Shown here piece after piece: positions 60,293-62,954 of a stretch of DNA of 62,954 bases (position 1 is the stretch's first letter; every line of letters starts with the position of its first letter). Location: assembly GCF_027587175.1 (NCBI RefSeq), contig NZ_JAPCID010000048.1:1-62954 (forward strand), in the 5' to 3' direction. The notes beneath the pieces were generated by a model. That model ran no database searches. It saw nothing but the letters and a program-made list of their open reading frames with translations, and was not told the origin of the DNA. The translations under genes and the position numbers were made by a program. The DNA is from Solirubrobacter deserti (GTDB taxonomy: Bacteria; Actinomycetota; Thermoleophilia; Solirubrobacterales; Solirubrobacteraceae).

Positions 60293-61179
60293 GGGGCCAC
60301 CTCCACAGCCGTCAGCACCTCGTCCCAGTCGGCGAGGAAGCGTTGAAGTCCGTAGCGGGCGAGCGCCGCGTCGCGGGCGATCAGGCCCCGCTCGCGCGCT
60401 TCGTCCGGGTCGGCGAGCAGCCGCTGCAGCGTCGCCTCCAGCACGTCGACCCGGGTCGAGACGGCGCCCGCCGCCTGCGGCACGGCCTCGAAGGCCTCGG
60501 TCGTGCCGAGCACGACGACCGGCATCGCCAGGTGCATCGCCTCCAGCAGCGAGAGCCCGAGCGACGTCCAGCGGATCGGGTGCACGTAGACCCTGCGGCG
60601 GGCCATCTCGCGGTGCAGCTCCGCGTGCGGGAGGTCGATCGCGCCGATGCCGAACAGGTCGTACGGCTCAAAGCGGGGCAGCAGGTCGGTGCCCGTCACG
60701 CGCGCCCGGCGCTGCGCCTCGTTGATGACGACCGCCGCGCGCGCCAGCTCGCCCGTGTACAGCGGGCCGGGATCGAGGATGCCGTGCTCGATCACGCGCG
60801 TCTCGGTGCCGCCCGCGTCCCAGAACAGCTCGTTGAAGTGCGTGACGTGGACGAGCAGCAGGTCGTCACGGTCGGCCATCGGGTGCCGGAGCTCGTTGAT
60901 GCGGCCCTGCGGCGCGTTGTGCTCGACGTAGATCAGCTGCTCGCCGCGGGGCGGGCGCAGCTCGAGCTCGTGCGGGCGCTGGTAGACGATGACGTCGAAG
61001 TCCTCGTCGGCGATCTGGTCCAGCGGGACCTCGGTGACCGTGTCCGGCCAGCTGTAGGTGCGCGCGATGCCGACGCCGTCCGGGCCGCGGTCGGGCGTGA
61101 CGGGCACGACGTACTCGTGGCCGCCGTGAACGAACGACGTCGTCCACGCGCCGTGCACGTGCCAGAGCAGGATCCTCAT
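60289..61179 (-). CDS. Glycosyltransferase-like protein (GT-B fold)
   Basis: A 296-residue protein beginning [20 protein letters not shown]. The C-terminal segment [20 protein letters not shown] resembles the E-x7-E donor site of GT4 enzymes, with only one glutamate clearly placed. The N-terminal domain is short. It likely belongs to a rarely annotated glycosyltransferase group. It is coupled to neighbours by 4-bp overlaps at both ends within the heptose operon. Confidence 0.75.
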   Translation of the reverse strand: MRILLWHVHGAWTTSFVHGGHEYVVPVTPDRGPDGVGIARTYSWPDTVTEVPLDQIADEDFDVIVYQRPHELELRPPRGEQLIYVEHNAPQGRINELRHPMADRDDLLLVHVTHFNELFWDAGGTETRVIEHGILDPGPLYTGELARAAVVINEAQRRARVTGTDLLPRFEPYDLFGIGAIDLPHAELHREMARRRVYVHPIRWTSLGLSLLEAMHLAMPVVVLGTTEAFEAVPQAAGAVSTRVDVLEATLQRLLADPDEARERGLIARDAALARYGLQRFLADWDEVLTAVEVAP

Positions 61180-62162
61180 GCGGGTACCGCCTTCCGGGCG
61201 AGTCGGTCGACGGCGTCCGCGACCGTCTCGGGGGTCACGCCCTCCAGGCACGGGTGGCCCGGCACCGGGCAGGTGCGGGCGCGGCATCCGGCGCACGGGA
61301 CGTCGATGTACAGAAGCTCGTGGGGGACCTTCCACGGCCGCCAGCGGACGGCCGGGACGGTCGGGGCGAACAGCGAGACGACCGGCGTCTGGACGGCCGC
61401 CGCGAGGTGCGCGGGGCCCGTGTTGCCGACGACGATCGCGTCCGCCTGCTCGATCACGCTCGCCAGCTCGGCCAGGCTCGTCCGGCCACCGAGGTCGAGG
61501 CCGCGCTCGCCCGCGACGTACGCGGTGAGCTCGGTCTCGTTCGGTCCGCCGGTGACCACCACCGGGCGGTCGAGCAGCGCGACCAGCTCGCGGTTGCGCT
61601 GGGGCGACCAGGCCCGCACCGGCACCGACGCGCCCGGGTGGACGACCACGTAGCCCGGCTCGAGCTCGTACGGCTCGCGGATCACCTGCAAGCGGTCGTC
61701 GGCGGGTGGCGTGAACCCCGCGGCGCGGACGAGGTCCAGCGAGCGCTCGACCTCGTGGACGTCGTCGTCGATCAGGTGGCGCAGGTCGAGCAGCGAGCCG
61801 GGGAAGTCGACCGAGGTCGCGCCGATCCACGGCACGCCGGCCAGCCGCAGCAGCAGCGCCGTCGGCAGCGGGCTCTGGTGGAAGGAGCCGAAGATCAGGG
61901 CGCGGTCGACGTTCAACGCGGCGATCCGCGCGACGAGCGCGTCCACGTCCTCGCGCTCGACCGGGTGCCCGTCCGGATCGATCCACGGCGCGCGCCAGAC
62001 GATCACCTCGTCGACGCCCGGTAGCAGATGCGCCGCCTGGCGTCCGCGCGGGCCGCACAGCAGCGTGACGCGGTCGGCGCCCGCCGCGAGCGCGCGCAGG
62101 GCCGGCCCGGCGAGCAGGACGTCGCCGTCGTTGTCGAGCCGGGTGGCGAGCACGTGCTTCAC
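61176..62162 (-). CDS. GT9-family glycosyltransferase (heptosyltransferase-like)
   Basis: A 328-residue GT9 protein. VLATRLDNDGDVLLAGPALR is the family start. The donor region has VVHPGASVPVRAWSPQRN and VVGNTGPAHLAAAVQTPVVS. A Cys-rich C-terminal motif (CAGCRARTCPVPGHPCL) resembles that of heptosyltransferases of the LPS core group. The start is GTG 62162, overlapping the gmhB-like stop. It would transfer heptose from the nucleotide sugar made by the gmhA/gmhB/hldE products. Confidence 0.87.
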   Translation of the reverse strand: MKHVLATRLDNDGDVLLAGPALRALAAGADRVTLLCGPRGRQAAHLLPGVDEVIVWRAPWIDPDGHPVEREDVDALVARIAALNVDRALIFGSFHQSPLPTALLLRLAGVPWIGATSVDFPGSLLDLRHLIDDDVHEVERSLDLVRAAGFTPPADDRLQVIREPYELEPGYVVVHPGASVPVRAWSPQRNRELVALLDRPVVVTGGPNETELTAYVAGERGLDLGGRTSLAELASVIEQADAIVVGNTGPAHLAAAVQTPVVSLFAPTVPAVRWRPWKVPHELLYIDVPCAGCRARTCPVPGHPCLEGVTPETVADAVDRLARKAVPA

Positions 62163-62954
62163 GCCGCCACCGCAACCCGTTGCTCGATGGGGGCGAAGCC
62201 GAGGAGGTCGAGCGCGTCGGCCAGGTCCTTGGCGCACTCGGGCGCGGCGTCGATCTCCTTCGAGCGCGTGCGGGCGGTCGGCACGAGGATCGGCCGGGCG
62301 CCCGCGGCCAGCGCGGCGCCGACGTCGGAGCCGATGTCGCCGATGAACGCGCACTCGCTGGGATCGACGCCCAGCCGAGCCGCGGCTCGCTCGATCAGCG
62401 CGGGCTTCGGCTTGCGGCACGCGCACCCGTCGTCCGGGCCGTGCGGGCAGAACTCGAGCGGCCCGAGCGGGCCGAGCAGCGCCTCCATGCGCTCGTGTAC
62501 GGCGAGCACGTCGGCCGGGGTCAACAGGCCGCGGGCGATCCCGCTCTGGTTGGAGACGACCCCGACGCCCACCCCGGCGGCGCGCAGCCGCTCGAGCGCC
62601 TCGAGCGCGCCGGGCACCGGGACGACCTTGTCCGGGTCGCCGTTGTACGGCACGTCGATGATCAGCGTGTCGTCGCGATCGAACAGCACGGCCTTCGGGC
62701 GCGGCCGCGGCGGAGCGCCGTCCGGCGTGGGCCCGAGCAGCCCGCGCAGCCACCAGCCGACGGCGAAGAACGGCATCGTCGCGCTCGTCCACGTCATGGT
62801 CGCGACCTCGCGCGGCGTGCGCGGACCGGGCTCGATCCGTGCCCACGCCAGCTCGGCCGTGCCCGCCAGCCAAGCGGCGCCGAGGCCGCCGGCGAGGAGG
62901 CGGGCCGGCGCGGCGGCGCGACGCGCGGGCGCGGCGGCCACCGCCGCGGCGGCG
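62159..62954 (-). CDS. gmhB: GmhB-like HAD-IIIA heptose bisphosphate phosphatase, 5' end beyond the right edge
   Basis: At least 260 residues, with the reading frame open to the right edge, so the start is probably outside the window. The HAD domain has the nucleophile motif AVLFDRDDTLIIDVPYNGD, then SNQSGIARGLL and a zinc-type CPHGPDDGCACRKPKP, which is typical of GmhB. It removes the 7-phosphate from heptose 1,7-bisphosphate. The N-terminal part (TMTWTSATMPFFAVGWWLRG) is hydrophobic and unlike GmhB. It may be the end of a fused glycosyltransferase, as seen in some actinobacteria. It is the first visible gene of the heptose operon. Confidence 0.85.
   Translation of the reverse strand, partial: AAAAVAAAPARRAAAPARLLAGGLGAAWLAGTAELAWARIEPGPRTPREVATMTWTSATMPFFAVGWWLRGLLGPTPDGAPPRPRPKAVLFDRDDTLIIDVPYNGDPDKVVPVPGALEALERLRAAGVGVGVVSNQSGIARGLLTPADVLAVHERMEALLGPLGPLEFCPHGPDDGCACRKPKPALIERAAARLGVDPSECAFIGDIGSDVGAALAAGARPILVPTARTRSKEIDAAPECAKDLADALDLLGFAPIEQRVAVAA

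Overview
The window is very GC-rich, tightly packed DNA, and no tRNA, rRNA, CRISPR array, transposase, integrase or phage module was seen. The gene content suggests a Gram-positive, high-GC soil actinobacterium, most likely Thermoleophilia (Solirubrobacter/Conexibacter-like). The reasons are a SigB/SigF-type stress sigma factor with several STAS, HATPase and PP2C partners, Ku/LigD end joining, WYL and Crp-like regulators, and topoisomerase IB. The taxon is an inference, not a measurement.

Layout. (1) 1-8.6 kb: a partial membrane-anchored Pro/Glu-rich protein, a large secreted M36 metallopeptidase, a Nudix hydrolase coupled to a class V aminotransferase, an SDR and a secreted M28 peptidase. 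(2) 8.6-14.7 kb: gltD and gltB, glutamate synthase. (3) 14.8-25.7 kb: a carbohydrate region with three GT4 glycosyltransferases (one fused to a PHP domain), a phosphodiester-glycosidase-like protein, a GH31 glucosidase, a DUF2334 deacetylase and an MGH1-like glycosidase. A LigD-type polymerase lies inside it. Several promoters here share a TGTGAACATAC-like motif. (4) 25.7-31.7 kb: homologues of three core vitamin E enzymes: tocopherol cyclase, plant-type MPBQ methyltransferase and homogentisate prenyltransferase. A PP2C phosphatase and a SRPBCC-like gene lie between them. (5) 32-35 kb: transaldolase and transketolase. (6) 35.3-39.8 kb: small conserved genes, WYL and HxlR regulators, a second LigD-type polymerase, a ferritin-like protein and a zinc-ribbon miniprotein.

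(7) 39.8-55.7 kb: a stress and signalling region. It holds CheB-CheR, two Crp-like paralogues, three STAS proteins, two HATPase kinases, a SigB/F-type and an RpoD-type sigma factor, and a PP2C phosphatase, interleaved with topoisomerase IB, Ku and LigD phosphoesterase-ligase. Three promoters here share a SigB-like GnYTGG-N14-KGGTAC layout. (8) 55.7-62.95 kb: a leftward, translationally coupled operon for a nucleotide-activated heptose (gmhB, gmhA, hldE) with GT9 and GT4 glycosyltransferases. It runs off the right edge.

The genes form four functional groups: glycan or glycolipid synthesis and trimming, a lipid antioxidant (tocochromanol) pathway, a partner-switching stress response next to DNA repair, and an ADP-heptose-type sugar pathway. 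The tocochromanol genes are the most surprising content, because that pathway is classically tied to oxygenic phototrophs.
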